Positions 24,749-33,650 of a DNA stretch of 64,000 nucleotides are shown here, piece after piece. Under the pieces are notes generated by a model. It searched no databases and was not told where the DNA came from. It saw only the letters and a program-made list of their open reading frames with translations. The position numbers and the translations under genes are program-made. Each line of letters starts with the position of its first letter. The stretch's first letter is position 1. Origin of the DNA: JBGVSA01 sp049840475 (lineage in GTDB: Bacteria > Pseudomonadota > Gammaproteobacteria > Burkholderiales > Rhodocyclaceae); assembly GCA_049840475.1 (NCBI GenBank), contig JASGKX010000001.1, forward strand, positions 992,001 through 1,056,000, read 5' to 3'.

Positions 24749-27700
24749 ATTTGCAAGTCGGCGGTACTTTGGCATTACGCGCTCGAAAGGGAAAATGTAC
24801 GAGCTGGGTTTGCCAGAAGAGTCCCACATCGCGGTTCCAGAAGGCGTTGAGCCTGCTGCATTGTTTCCATTGTCCATAGGGACGCTGATGGATGCATCGG
24901 CATCGTTGAACGATGCGAGCGACATTCAGGGGGGACTAGCCGAAGACTTGCGGGATGACATCGGCTTCGCTGCGAGCTTCTTTGATGCTTACTTGGGCTC
25001 TGGCTTCTCCACGGAACTGTCGCGTGAGGTCACGCTGCTTGCGTCAGCAAGCTATTTCTTGGGGCAGCGTCCAGGAAGCAGTCTGGTGCTCGCGCGGCGC
25101 CTTCCTACGGAGGGCAGTGACGCCATTGAGCAACTGACTATATGGGCGTTGCAAGCCGACTGGCGCCAGCCGCCAAACCTGGTCGAGCATATATTGAAAG
25201 GGTTGCTGTACGAGCTAGCCTTCCGATTGATTGCCCACTTCAACGACGGCGCGCCATCAGAGCCGGTCATTGAGTTGCTGGGCGAACTTCGTCGTCTGAC
25301 CTACGCCAGTGGGACATCCAGGGAAGTGGTTTTCGCAGAGGTAGCGTCGGCCGTGGTTAAGCTGCGCCTCGCGAGCTCGACCTGGAAGTTGTTGCCTGGC
25401 TTCAGTGGACTGGATGGTGGAGCTTGGGCGGACGCTATCAGGCGTCCTGGCTTTCCGAAAGAGCTATGGCCGTCACAGAAGTTGCTTGGCAACGCAGGTC
25501 TCTTTGCCGGGCGGTCGGGCGTGGTTCAGATGCCCACGAGCGCAGGGAAGACGCGGTCCGTCGAAGTCATCCTTCGAAGTGCATTCCTTGCCGACAGAGC
25601 GCGGGTTGCTGTACTTGTCGCCCCTTTCCGTGCCTTGTGCCATGAAATTGCTACATCGCTGAGAAAGTCCTTTCGGGGAGAGCACATCAAGGTCAACGAG
25701 CTCTCGGATGCGTTACAACTGGACTTTGCCGACCAGTTGGCTGAACTGTTTGGTCTGACGCTCCCCGCTACTCGCTACCTCTTGGTTCTGACGCCGGAGA
25801 AGCTCCTGTATGTACTGAGGCAAGAACCGACCTTGGTCACCCACATCGGCATGGTGGTCTATGACGAAGGTCACCAGTTCGACACGGGACCGCGTGGTAT
25901 CACTTACGAGTTGCTACTCACGGAAATTAAGGCGCTTCTGCCAGCGACCGCTCAAACGGTTCTTATCTCTGCAGTTATCAAGAACGCCGCAGCGGTGGGC
26001 TCCTGGCTCATTGGTACGGAACCGAATGTCGTCAACGGCATCGGGCTCTTGTCGACGGCTAGGTCTGTCGCGTTCGCCACATGGAGCGACCGCCTTGGGC
26101 AACTTCTATTCTTTGAGTCAGGAACCTATGCCAAGCCTGACTACTTTGTCCCACGCTGTATCGAGGCCCAAGAACTTGAGCGTCGCGGAAGGGAGCGTAA
26201 GCCGCGTTTTTTCCCGGAAAAAGGTGACGATGCCTGGAAGGATGTGTCGCTCTACCTTGGCATTCGACTGACGGCAAATGGTGCAGTCGCCGTATTCTGC
26301 GGTAGGAAGGACACTGCTACCGGACTCGCCGAGCGTGCGGTGGAAGTTTACGAGCGAGGCTTCGGGCTGACGCCCCCCGTTGGCGCCTCAGACGCTGTCG
26401 AGATTCAACGCTTTATTCATTTGGCGACTCAGCATTTTGGCGCTGAGTCAGTCGTCGCGCGAGCAGCAGCGTTGGGCATATTCGTACATCACGGTACGAC
26501 TCCGCAAGGACTGCGTCTCGCCATCGAACATGCGATGCAAGGCGAGCTGATTAAGTTTGTGGTTTGCACATCCACTCTGGCCCAAGGGGTCAATCTTCCG
26601 ATTCGTTATCTTATTGTCTCTGGTGTAAATCAGGGTGCGGAAAGAATAAAGACACGAGATTTCCAGAATCTTATTGGTCGAGCCGGCCGAGCTGGCATGC
26701 ACACTGAGGGTTTAGTTCTTTTTGCTGACCCGAAAGTCATCGACAACCGTGGTACGGAACAGTGGCGTCTTCAGGCAGCTGTTGGTCTCCTGAGGCCAGA
26801 AAACTCCGAGGAGACATCTAGCTCGCTCCTTGGACTACTTGCGCCGCTGGTTTCTCACGATGGAAGGAATTCATTACCAGTTTCTGTGGCCGGGATTCTG
26901 GATGCCTACTTCAAGAGAGGCGAGCAGTTGGAGGCTTGGTCCGCCGAGGTAGCAAAGACATATCAGCGACTGGGGTTTGACCAGCGGTCGCTGATGAAAG
27001 AAGTTTCCAAAAGACAAAAGCTGCTCACGGCACTCGAAAGCTACCTCATGGCCAATCGCGGCGTAGAGAGCTTCGACGCACAGATACCAAGGGTTCGTAC
27101 TCTGGCGACATCGACCCTTGCATACGCATTGGCGGATGAAGAATCAAAAGCATTGCTTGTACATCTGTTCGAGTTAGCGGCCATTCATGTCGAGCAGTTG
27201 GTACCCGAACCGACACGACAAGCGATTTTCGCCAAGACGTTGCTCGGCACGTTCGACTCGGCTGTGGTCGAGGCGTGGGTTCGCGAACGTGAAGATGCTC
27301 TGCGCGAAATCTCGACGGCCGACGACTGGCTGCACACTTTGTGGCCACTTCTCTGTTCCGTTGCCGACGACAAGTTACTGACGCAGATGGAACCAGAGGG
27401 CATGGCGTTTCGGCTCGCACAGGGATGGATGCGTGGAGCCTCATATCGAGAGCTGATTGACATGGCAGAAAATGCTGGCGCATCCAAGCCTTGGGGGGAG
27501 GAAGGCCGGCGCAAACTTAGTGACGCAGATGTACTTCAATTTCTGGAGGGTTGCCTCGGGTTCGATTGTCCCCTGGTTGCCGCGGCCGTTGGTCAATTCC
27601 TTTTTGGAGCGACCGGATTGAATGCAGAGACTGCAATTCCACTTAATGACTTTCAGAAGTCATTGAAATATGGTTTGCCGAGCAGGCTTTCCATTTCGAC

Positions 27701-27875
27701 GTATGAGTCCGGGCTTGCAGACCGGCACATCGCACAATATGTAGCGTGGACCCTTTGGTTGGTGGGCTACGAAGGGTCATATTTCGGCGCGGCGCTATCC
27801 GAGTATCGCGAAGTGATTGCCGGCGTTCTCGGGGCGTATCCGTCGTACTTCACTGCTGTGCTTGACGGTCTTTGA
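24738..27875 (+). CDS. hamB: Hachiman defence helicase HamB (SF2, Ski2-like)
   Basis: 1045-residue DEAD/DEAH-type helicase. Walker A is MPTSAGKT at about 265-272, the Walker B box is DEGH at about 376-379 (YDEGHQF), and the motif VI region is NLIGRAGRAGMHTEG near 645. The latter is typical of Ski2-like enzymes. An N-terminal region of 250 residues and a long C-terminal part flank the motor. I chose the ATG at 24738 over a TTG at 24708 because it gives the usual short overlap with hamA. The DUF1837-helicase pair defines Hachiman. Confidence 0.88.
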   Translation: MKPEFASRRYFGITRSKGKMYELGLPEESHIAVPEGVEPAALFPLSIGTLMDASASLNDASDIQGGLAEDLRDDIGFAASFFDAYLGSGFSTELSREVTLLASASYFLGQRPGSSLVLARRLPTEGSDAIEQLTIWALQADWRQPPNLVEHILKGLLYELAFRLIAHFNDGAPSEPVIELLGELRRLTYASGTSREVVFAEVASAVVKLRLASSTWKLLPGFSGLDGGAWADAIRRPGFPKELWPSQKLLGNAGLFAGRSGVVQMPTSAGKTRSVEVILRSAFLADRARVAVLVAPFRALCHEIATSLRKSFRGEHIKVNELSDALQLDFADQLAELFGLTLPATRYLLVLTPEKLLYVLRQEPTLVTHIGMVVYDEGHQFDTGPRGITYELLLTEIKALLPATAQTVLISAVIKNAAAVGSWLIGTEPNVVNGIGLLSTARSVAFATWSDRLGQLLFFESGTYAKPDYFVPRCIEAQELERRGRERKPRFFPEKGDDAWKDVSLYLGIRLTANGAVAVFCGRKDTATGLAERAVEVYERGFGLTPPVGASDAVEIQRFIHLATQHFGAESVVARAAALGIFVHHGTTPQGLRLAIEHAMQGELIKFVVCTSTLAQGVNLPIRYLIVSGVNQGAERIKTRDFQNLIGRAGRAGMHTEGLVLFADPKVIDNRGTEQWRLQAAVGLLRPENSEETSSSLLGLLAPLVSHDGRNSLPVSVAGILDAYFKRGEQLEAWSAEVAKTYQRLGFDQRSLMKEVSKRQKLLTALESYLMANRGVESFDAQIPRVRTLATSTLAYALADEESKALLVHLFELAAIHVEQLVPEPTRQAIFAKTLLGTFDSAVVEAWVREREDALREISTADDWLHTLWPLLCSVADDKLLTQMEPEGMAFRLAQGWMRGASYRELIDMAENAGASKPWGEEGRRKLSDADVLQFLEGCLGFDCPLVAAAVGQFLFGATGLNAETAIPLNDFQKSLKYGLPSRLSISTYESGLADRHIAQYVAWTLWLVGYEGSYFGAALSEYREVIAGVLGAYPSYFTAVLDGL

Positions 27876-27933
27876 TTTGTCGAGATGGCCTAGGCGTAGA
27901 AGTCTCTGTCATCAAAAAAAGAGAGTCCGCCTC

Positions 27934-27958
27934 ATGGAACTCCCGTTCTGAGTTCCAT
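27934..27958. terminator. Hairpin between convergent hamB and the GHKL-nuclease gene
   Basis: Perfect 9-bp inverted repeat ATGGAACTC / GAGTTCCAT with a 7-base loop lies in the 89-base gap between two convergent stops. There is no strong T run on either strand, so a terminator role is only suggested by position. Confidence 0.4.
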
Positions 27959-27964
27959 CAATTT

Positions 27965-29977
27965 CTAGCTCATCGGCATTTGGAGACGCTCAAAGAATGC
28001 TCGATTCCGCTTCTTCGCATCATTCAGAACTTTATCGTAAGAAACAATTTCGATATAGCAACCAAGGCTCTGGTGGTATTTAAAGTAGCCTTCGTTATCC
28101 GGCGTCTTCACGAAATCGTGATTGTCGGCAATGGCTTTAATGCGTGGCGTCAGGCTGCACAAGATGTAGGCGTAGAAAGGAATTGGCCCGACGTTGATGG
28201 TGCGGCCATCCTTGTCCTTCGCTTGGCCCTCTTTGATTTTGCGAACGTACCGCAACACTTGCTCGACAGGGCTCTCTTCCTTTTGCGGATATTCGTTTCG
28301 CTCGGGCCGTTTGAACTCGACGATGACGACAGACTGATACGGACTCTTCGTTTCCGAGAATGCGCGCGCCGTATTAAAGATGGCCAGGTCTGGCTCGTCC
28401 CCGCCGGTCGCGTTGACCGCTTTCAGCCTGGCCATCGGTAGGTCGGACGCGAGATATGTGTGGTATGCAAGTCGTTCGTCGACAACCCAGAGGTTCTGCC
28501 GAGAAAACTCGACTTCCTCTGAGTCGGCGCGCATGGGATAGATGAGGCTATGCACCAAGTCTTCCCGAGCGTAAGCACCAGACTCTTGCACCTTGAGGGC
28601 GGTTTCCAGCATCTCAAGGATTGTGCGCCGATGGACGACGTACTTTGCGAGGGCAGCCTTGCCCAACTCGTTCTCCTCGTCCAGGTACTGCTCGTAAAGA
28701 GCGGCATACTCGAGAGAGCCAACGGCCGTTTCCAATGGCATCTTCTTGATGTTGGCGGCCCGCTGCCGGTGCTCTAGCTCGATGTCCTTCTGCGTCTTGT
28801 ACAACTCGATGTCGAGTTGGTCCTTGGATATATTGGCCGGAATTCGTTCGAGCCTGTCCCGGTAGCGCTCCTGAAGCTGGAATCGGTATTGAGGTGCGTC
28901 TTGCTGGATAAAGCTTTCGATGACTTGTCGCTTCTCTTGTCGAAGCTGCGTCGTGTACGGTTCAGCGACTTGCTTGAGCGCCTCAACGACTTTCTCGTCA
29001 AGTTCTTCACGCGTCATCTCTCCAGGGAAGTCGAGGTCCTCCTCCTGCAGGAACAGGAAAGCCGTCCGCTCAGAATTCACCTTCGAGTCGAGGTATGGCG
29101 CGGAAACGTAGGTACGAAAGATGAACTGCTCTCCCTGCTCATCGGTAAGGCGCCCTTGAAGGTCGGGTATTGCCCTGCTCGCTTTCCAGTCGAGCACCTC
29201 GCGCTGGTTCGCGCAGTACGAGATGGTGTGGTTCTTCGCGGCGCTAGATTGGTAGCGCAATACCGTGACCTTGAAGTCATGGCCTTTGAGGCTGAACCTC
29301 ACCTCCTGCGCTCGTTCCTTGGCTTCTTCCGCAAAGATGTGATTCAAGTTGCAGGACTGTCCGTCGGAGTCGTGGAGCGTGATTTGTGGACAGTTACCGC
29401 TTACGAAGTAGATAAGAAGGTGGTCGATAACCTTATGGGCAATGGTTTCGAGCGATTTTGGGAAGTGCTTCTCGTATTCGGACCTCAAACCAGTGAGCTT
29501 TACTGCTGTGCGATGTTCCTGCTTCGAAGCTTCAGCGACCTCGTCGCCTTCGACGCCGTCGGTGGTCAACACGAATCGGAAGCTGCGGCACATCCAAAGG
29601 CTGTCTTGTAGATAGGTGCTTTCGATTGCCGCTTGGTTGAAGACCTTGAGCCAGGTGAAACGGCCTATGCCCTTGTTGCCGCGGTTCGCCTTGCGAGTGG
29701 AGTCGGACAGGAAGAAGGCCTTGACGTTCAGGTCGTTGAAGCCCGCACCGTTGTCGACCACGGTCACGTCTCGGATAGAGGCCAGAGCTCCGTCTTCAGT
29801 CCCGGTCAGCTCCGGTTGGCGAACGTCGCGCTCGAAGTGAACATCGATGCGACCGTCATTGATGCGACCATCTTCGATGGCCTCTATCGAGTTGACGAGG
29901 CATTCGAATAGCGGGATGAGGGGCTGGGTAACTGGCAACTGGAGATTGCGTATCCGACCTACGATGTCCACCTGCAT
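27965..29977 (-). CDS. GHKL ATPase - PD-(D/E)XK nuclease fusion, candidate defence protein
   Basis: 670-residue protein that I do not recognise as a named system. The N-terminus is a Bergerat-fold (gyrase/Hsp90/MutL/MORC) ATPase: N-box ECLVNSIEAIED at about 25-36, DNGAGF near 75, and GNKGIGRF near 100. A middle helical region rich in Glu, Arg and Gln (about 330-470) may form a coiled coil. The C-terminus has a restriction-endonuclease core: Asp530 (EPDLAIF), then Glu554 and Lys556 in VVIVEFKRP, then Gln573 in VEQVLRYVRK. Related MutL/MORC-like ATPases are known near R-M genes. It is convergent with hamB. Defence is inferred from domains and location. Confidence 0.8.
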   Translation of the reverse strand: MQVDIVGRIRNLQLPVTQPLIPLFECLVNSIEAIEDGRINDGRIDVHFERDVRQPELTGTEDGALASIRDVTVVDNGAGFNDLNVKAFFLSDSTRKANRGNKGIGRFTWLKVFNQAAIESTYLQDSLWMCRSFRFVLTTDGVEGDEVAEASKQEHRTAVKLTGLRSEYEKHFPKSLETIAHKVIDHLLIYFVSGNCPQITLHDSDGQSCNLNHIFAEEAKERAQEVRFSLKGHDFKVTVLRYQSSAAKNHTISYCANQREVLDWKASRAIPDLQGRLTDEQGEQFIFRTYVSAPYLDSKVNSERTAFLFLQEEDLDFPGEMTREELDEKVVEALKQVAEPYTTQLRQEKRQVIESFIQQDAPQYRFQLQERYRDRLERIPANISKDQLDIELYKTQKDIELEHRQRAANIKKMPLETAVGSLEYAALYEQYLDEENELGKAALAKYVVHRRTILEMLETALKVQESGAYAREDLVHSLIYPMRADSEEVEFSRQNLWVVDERLAYHTYLASDLPMARLKAVNATGGDEPDLAIFNTARAFSETKSPYQSVVIVEFKRPERNEYPQKEESPVEQVLRYVRKIKEGQAKDKDGRTINVGPIPFYAYILCSLTPRIKAIADNHDFVKTPDNEGYFKYHQSLGCYIEIVSYDKVLNDAKKRNRAFFERLQMPMS

Positions 29978-30846
29978 TGCTATTTACCCCCGGTCACGGT
30001 TTCTTCGTTTCTTACGAAGCAGTAGGTGGCCATATTAGGGCAGTCAAGCACCTTGCGGCACGTTCTCCCCCGGGCGCCAGCGTTAATTCCGGCTGCTTCG
30101 ACTTGAAAACCCCCGCCCCATCGCCTACTGTTGGCAGATGCCAGTGCAATGCTGGCATGCAGCACCGAAATGAACGCGTTTTGAGCCTTTTGCCCCGCTA
30201 CCAGAGCGGTCGAGCCCTATTTTTGAGAGGGTACGACGAGGGAGGGGGGGATGGAACGAGGCGTATTCGGTGTGGCACAGCGGGGTCGCACGCGATGGTG
30301 CGTGGCTTGCGCAGGGGGGCTCTTTGCGACATGGAGGCGCCGGAGACCTGCTTGTAGCAAGCACCCGAAATCCGTTCGTAGCCTGCTTGGTAGCCAATTT
30401 TCAGGCCCCCAATCGCCCCCAATCTTCGCTCTGACGTTACATCCTTGTCATGGACGTCACGCCCCGGAAAGCCCCGTCCATGTGGCGCCGGGCAATCCTT
30501 CGCATGCACGCCACCCACCCGGAAATGACACGCTTGTCACGTCAACGTTACAGGCTTGTCACGCTGACGTTACGCCGATGTCATGCGAAAAAAATCTTCC
30601 GGACTCAATCCCTTATGAATCAATGGGGATGCTTGTAACGTCTTGTATTCAAAGGAAATTACCCCCTTTTCGTCCTCGCAATACTCCCGTAGGCTTCGCG
30701 GCTACTTGTTCGATTTGCTGCATCATGAAGCCCCGAAATTGCCCTGCCGATTTACTTCTTCGCGCCGCCCATAGAGGTGCGCGCCCCCGCCTCACGGTTC
30801 CCAGAACGTGCGCTTTCTTCGCACACGATTTAAGGGGGGCCACCGC
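29978..30846. other. Gene-free region upstream of tnsA, probable transposon end
   Basis: 869 bases between the divergent GHKL-nuclease gene and tnsA. It holds a hairpin near 30133-30160 (TGCCAG / CTGGCA arms), G- and C-homopolymer runs, the 19-bp repeat set at 30434-30585, and an inverted half copy at 30632-30641. A strong AAGGGGGG ribosome site for tnsA lies at 30831-30838. Reading frames across it have no credible start or composition. The exact transposon terminus is not resolved. Confidence 0.6.
30434..30585 (+). repeat. Four 19-bp repeats at 22-bp phase, probable TnsB-binding sites
   Basis: Copies at 30434-30452, 30523-30541, 30545-30563 and 30567-30585 share the pattern ACGTTACAnnCTTGTCAYG. 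The last three are spaced exactly 22 bases apart, and the first lies 89 bases (four periods) upstream. Arrays of about 20-bp transposase sites at a fixed helical phase, next to tnsA, are how Tn7-family ends are built. There they also repress the tns operon. Copy 2 is the most diverged. The assignment to TnsB is inference from position. Confidence 0.7.
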
Positions 30847-31620
30847 ATGAGTCGCAGCGCTCCCTCCTATGGACGTCGCGGTCGCCTGAATGACGCCAAC
30901 ACGGGTGTCCGCCATCCCGCGCCCACCTATGGCAAAGCCAAGCTGGGAACGCACAGCCACAAAGCCGGCGGACACATCAATGTCGAACAGGAGGCTGAGC
31001 GTTTCGTGTCGCATCTGTTCGCGATTGACCCGCGCGTGCGCAGTTTTCAGCCGCAGCCCTTCTGCGTCAACCTGATTGATGAGCGCCTCCTGCTTACCAA
31101 GGCCGCTCGCAGCGCGGCCTGGCATGCGCATCGCGACTTGCCGGGCGAGAAGCTCTACACCCCAGACTTCAGCGTCGAGTGGCAAGACGGCTTGCAGCAC
31201 GCTTTTGAGGTCAAGCTCGAAGGCTATGAGGGGGACCCGGAGTATCGGGAGAAGCTCGAACGCGCCCGCCCGATTCTGGAGGCGAACGGCTATCCGCTGC
31301 GCGTCCTGGTGATGCCGGCAAATACCGCTCACCCCCTGCGCATGAACGCGCGGCTCTTGAAGCAAGGCGCCCTGCTCGCGCATACCTACCTTACCGCTGA
31401 GCTCGTCGTACGCGTAAGGGAGCGCTGTGAAGCTGAACCGCTTACGGTACGTACGCTGTGCGAGGACCTGCAACTGTCGCCGAGCTTGATGCCGGTCCTG
31501 TTGGTCAGCGGGCTGCTGACGGCGGATGTGGCCCACCACCCCATCTGCGGCACGCTCGAGGTCTCGCTCGCCTACGGGGACCTGAGCCATCTGTGTCTGC
31601 TCGAGGCGGTGGAACGATGA
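30847..31620 (+). CDS. tnsA: Tn7-like transposition endonuclease TnsA
   Basis: 257-residue TnsA-type nuclease that cuts the 5' strands at transposon ends, allowing cut-and-paste movement with TnsB. The endonuclease core reads VEQEAERF (acidic residues about 47-51), then YTPDF (Asp107), then FEVKLEG (Glu121, Lys123), matching the E-D-ExK pattern of Tn7 TnsA. A C-terminal helical domain follows. The start at 30847 is set by the AAGGGGGG site 8 bases before it. The stop overlaps tnsB in ATGA. It is the first gene of a four-gene overlapping operon. Confidence 0.9.
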   Translation: MSRSAPSYGRRGRLNDANTGVRHPAPTYGKAKLGTHSHKAGGHINVEQEAERFVSHLFAIDPRVRSFQPQPFCVNLIDERLLLTKAARSAAWHAHRDLPGEKLYTPDFSVEWQDGLQHAFEVKLEGYEGDPEYREKLERARPILEANGYPLRVLVMPANTAHPLRMNARLLKQGALLAHTYLTAELVVRVRERCEAEPLTVRTLCEDLQLSPSLMPVLLVSGLLTADVAHHPICGTLEVSLAYGDLSHLCLLEAVER

Positions 31621-33650
31621 CGCATACGCTGCTTCTGCATGACCGGCTGGCGCCACCGAAGAATCACGACGCCTTCCTCGAGGTGCTCGACCCACGTCCG
31701 CGCAACGGCTGCATCAAGGTTTTCGATGCCACCAAGCGGATGGACCGTTACGTGGAGGTGGCTGCGCTGACGGACGAGCTTTACGCCGGAAAACTCACAC
31801 TCCTTCGCGCCGGCAAGCCGCGGCTCAGCCAGGCCATGCAGAAGGACGAAAACCTCCACAAGAGGGTCCTGTTCATCAAAGACGCAATGCGGCGCATCCG
31901 CGATTATCAGAAGCGCTTGGAGGTGAGCTTCGCGACGGCCTATCAATACGCGGCCGACGCCTATCGCGAAGAAGCGACACCCGAGGCAGACCCCTTCCCG
32001 CCGCAGTCGACGATGTACCGCTATCGCAAGCGAGAACTTGCCGGGTTACCCGTGCTGCGTGGCAACAAGAACAAAGGCAATCGCTCGCCGCGCTATTCGC
32101 AGGAGGTCATCAACACGATTTGCTCGTTGGCCGAATTGCACTACTTGGTGCCGCAATCGCGCTGGACGCTTGTGGAGCTGGTTGACAGCATCAACCGGAC
32201 GGTACGGGCCGCCGGTCTGCTGCCGGCAGGTTGCGCAAACATCAGCCAGAAGTTCATCAGGAACACCTTTCGGCGTTATGTCCAAGCGAACCCCGACGAC
32301 GACCGGATGCCGCGCGACGAGGCCGTTGCCGGGACGGCGATTGCGAAACAGCGGATTCGCGCCGAGCTGCCGTTCGAACGCATCGAACAGGACGCGCTGC
32401 ATCTGCCCTTTGTTGTGAAGACACCGAGCGGACTCAGCAGCCAGGTCTGGCTGGACTATGCAATTGACTGCTGCACGGGCCATCCGATGGGCTGGTGCAT
32501 GGTTGTAGGTGCTCCCACGGACGCCGACTCACTGGCGTGCGCGGAGATGTACATGGCGCCCGTCCGGCTAACCCGTCTCGCGGCGCTGGGTATCGATTGC
32601 CGTTTTGCGGCCTGCGGCACGCCCGGCCTCATCGTTTTCGACAACGGCGCTGAAGCCAAGACCTGGCGTATCGAAAACCTCAAGAAGCTCGGTGTCGACG
32701 TCAAACACTGCCGCGCCCGTGCAGGCCAGGAAAAACCCTACATCGAACGGCTGAATCGCTCCCTCAAGGAGGCCTTGACGACCCTCGGGGGCTGCACGCG
32801 CTTTGAGGGGAAAGACGGGGTGCGCGACCCGGTTAAGTTGGGCGACCCGCTCATGACACTCGAGGAGCTCGAGCGCTGGGTTGTGCGCTGGCTGTATGAG
32901 GACTGGATTCACCAACCGCTCGACAGATTGACCTGGGATGTCGTACTTACCGAGTCCGCCGTCAAGGGCAGTACGCCGGCCGAGCGCTGGCAGCATTTCG
33001 AGTCGTCGTGCTACGCGATTTCCCTGCCGCCCACGCGTGCGGAGTGGTTGTCAGCCCTCTACGAGCATGACGAACGTACCTTGAACCGCAAGACCGGCAT
33101 CACGCTGGAGGGGATGAACTTCAAGGGCGACGAGTTACCCGGGTTGATTCACCGCCTGGGTGACGGACAAAAGGTGCATGTGCTCTACAACCCGGACGAC
33201 GCCCGTTTCGTGTACGTGAACGAGGGCGACGACTTGCCCCTTGTGTCGCTTGTGAACGAACACGCACGGCCCGAGACCCCCGCCTTCCCGTTCCGCGAGG
33301 CGAAGGAGCGTTTCAAGCTCGAACAATCCAGCATCGAAGTTGCCCCGCAGGCCGAGAAATTCCGCAGTGACATGCATGACAAACGCTCCGCTGATTCGCT
33401 GGCGACCAAACCCAAGAAGCTTTCCAAACGTGCGCAAAACCGCGAGACCACCGAGCGCGAAAAGCATGCGCGCGCCATCAAACGCGCCGCGGAGCAACCA
33501 GGACCCTTGCCGCCCCCCCGGGCGCCTGCAGGCCGGCCCGCAACGGCTGCTGGCGTTTCGTCGGGAACGCCGGCATCAGCGACTGTGCCCCTGCTCGACG
33601 ACGTAGCCTCGCTGCCGGTGCTGGACCGGGGTCACGGAGGTGCGCTGTGA
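31617..33650 (+). CDS. tnsB: Tn7-like transposase TnsB (DDE integrase fold)
   Basis: 677-residue rve-type transposase that makes the 3' cuts and joins ends to the target. The catalytic triad is Asp259 (IEQDALHL), Asp342 (IVFDNGAE) and Glu377 (KPYIERLNRSLKEAL), a DD(35)E arrangement. N-terminal helix-turn-helix regions for end binding and a Mu-transposase-like C-terminal beta-barrel region follow the usual order. The basic, Pro/Ala-rich tail (about 600-677) probably binds TnsC. ATGA overlap with tnsA and GTGA overlap with tnsC indicate coupled translation. Confidence 0.92.
   Translation: MTHTLLLHDRLAPPKNHDAFLEVLDPRPRNGCIKVFDATKRMDRYVEVAALTDELYAGKLTLLRAGKPRLSQAMQKDENLHKRVLFIKDAMRRIRDYQKRLEVSFATAYQYAADAYREEATPEADPFPPQSTMYRYRKRELAGLPVLRGNKNKGNRSPRYSQEVINTICSLAELHYLVPQSRWTLVELVDSINRTVRAAGLLPAGCANISQKFIRNTFRRYVQANPDDDRMPRDEAVAGTAIAKQRIRAELPFERIEQDALHLPFVVKTPSGLSSQVWLDYAIDCCTGHPMGWCMVVGAPTDADSLACAEMYMAPVRLTRLAALGIDCRFAACGTPGLIVFDNGAEAKTWRIENLKKLGVDVKHCRARAGQEKPYIERLNRSLKEALTTLGGCTRFEGKDGVRDPVKLGDPLMTLEELERWVVRWLYEDWIHQPLDRLTWDVVLTESAVKGSTPAERWQHFESSCYAISLPPTRAEWLSALYEHDERTLNRKTGITLEGMNFKGDELPGLIHRLGDGQKVHVLYNPDDARFVYVNEGDDLPLVSLVNEHARPETPAFPFREAKERFKLEQSSIEVAPQAEKFRSDMHDKRSADSLATKPKKLSKRAQNRETTEREKHARAIKRAAEQPGPLPPPRAPAGRPATAAGVSSGTPASATVPLLDDVASLPVLDRGHGGAL

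Noticed and set aside
30251..30850. Plus-strand frame of 199 codons upstream of tnsA
   Set aside because: It runs across the TnsB-like repeats, has no ribosome site, and is Cys/Arg/Pro-rich without any domain.
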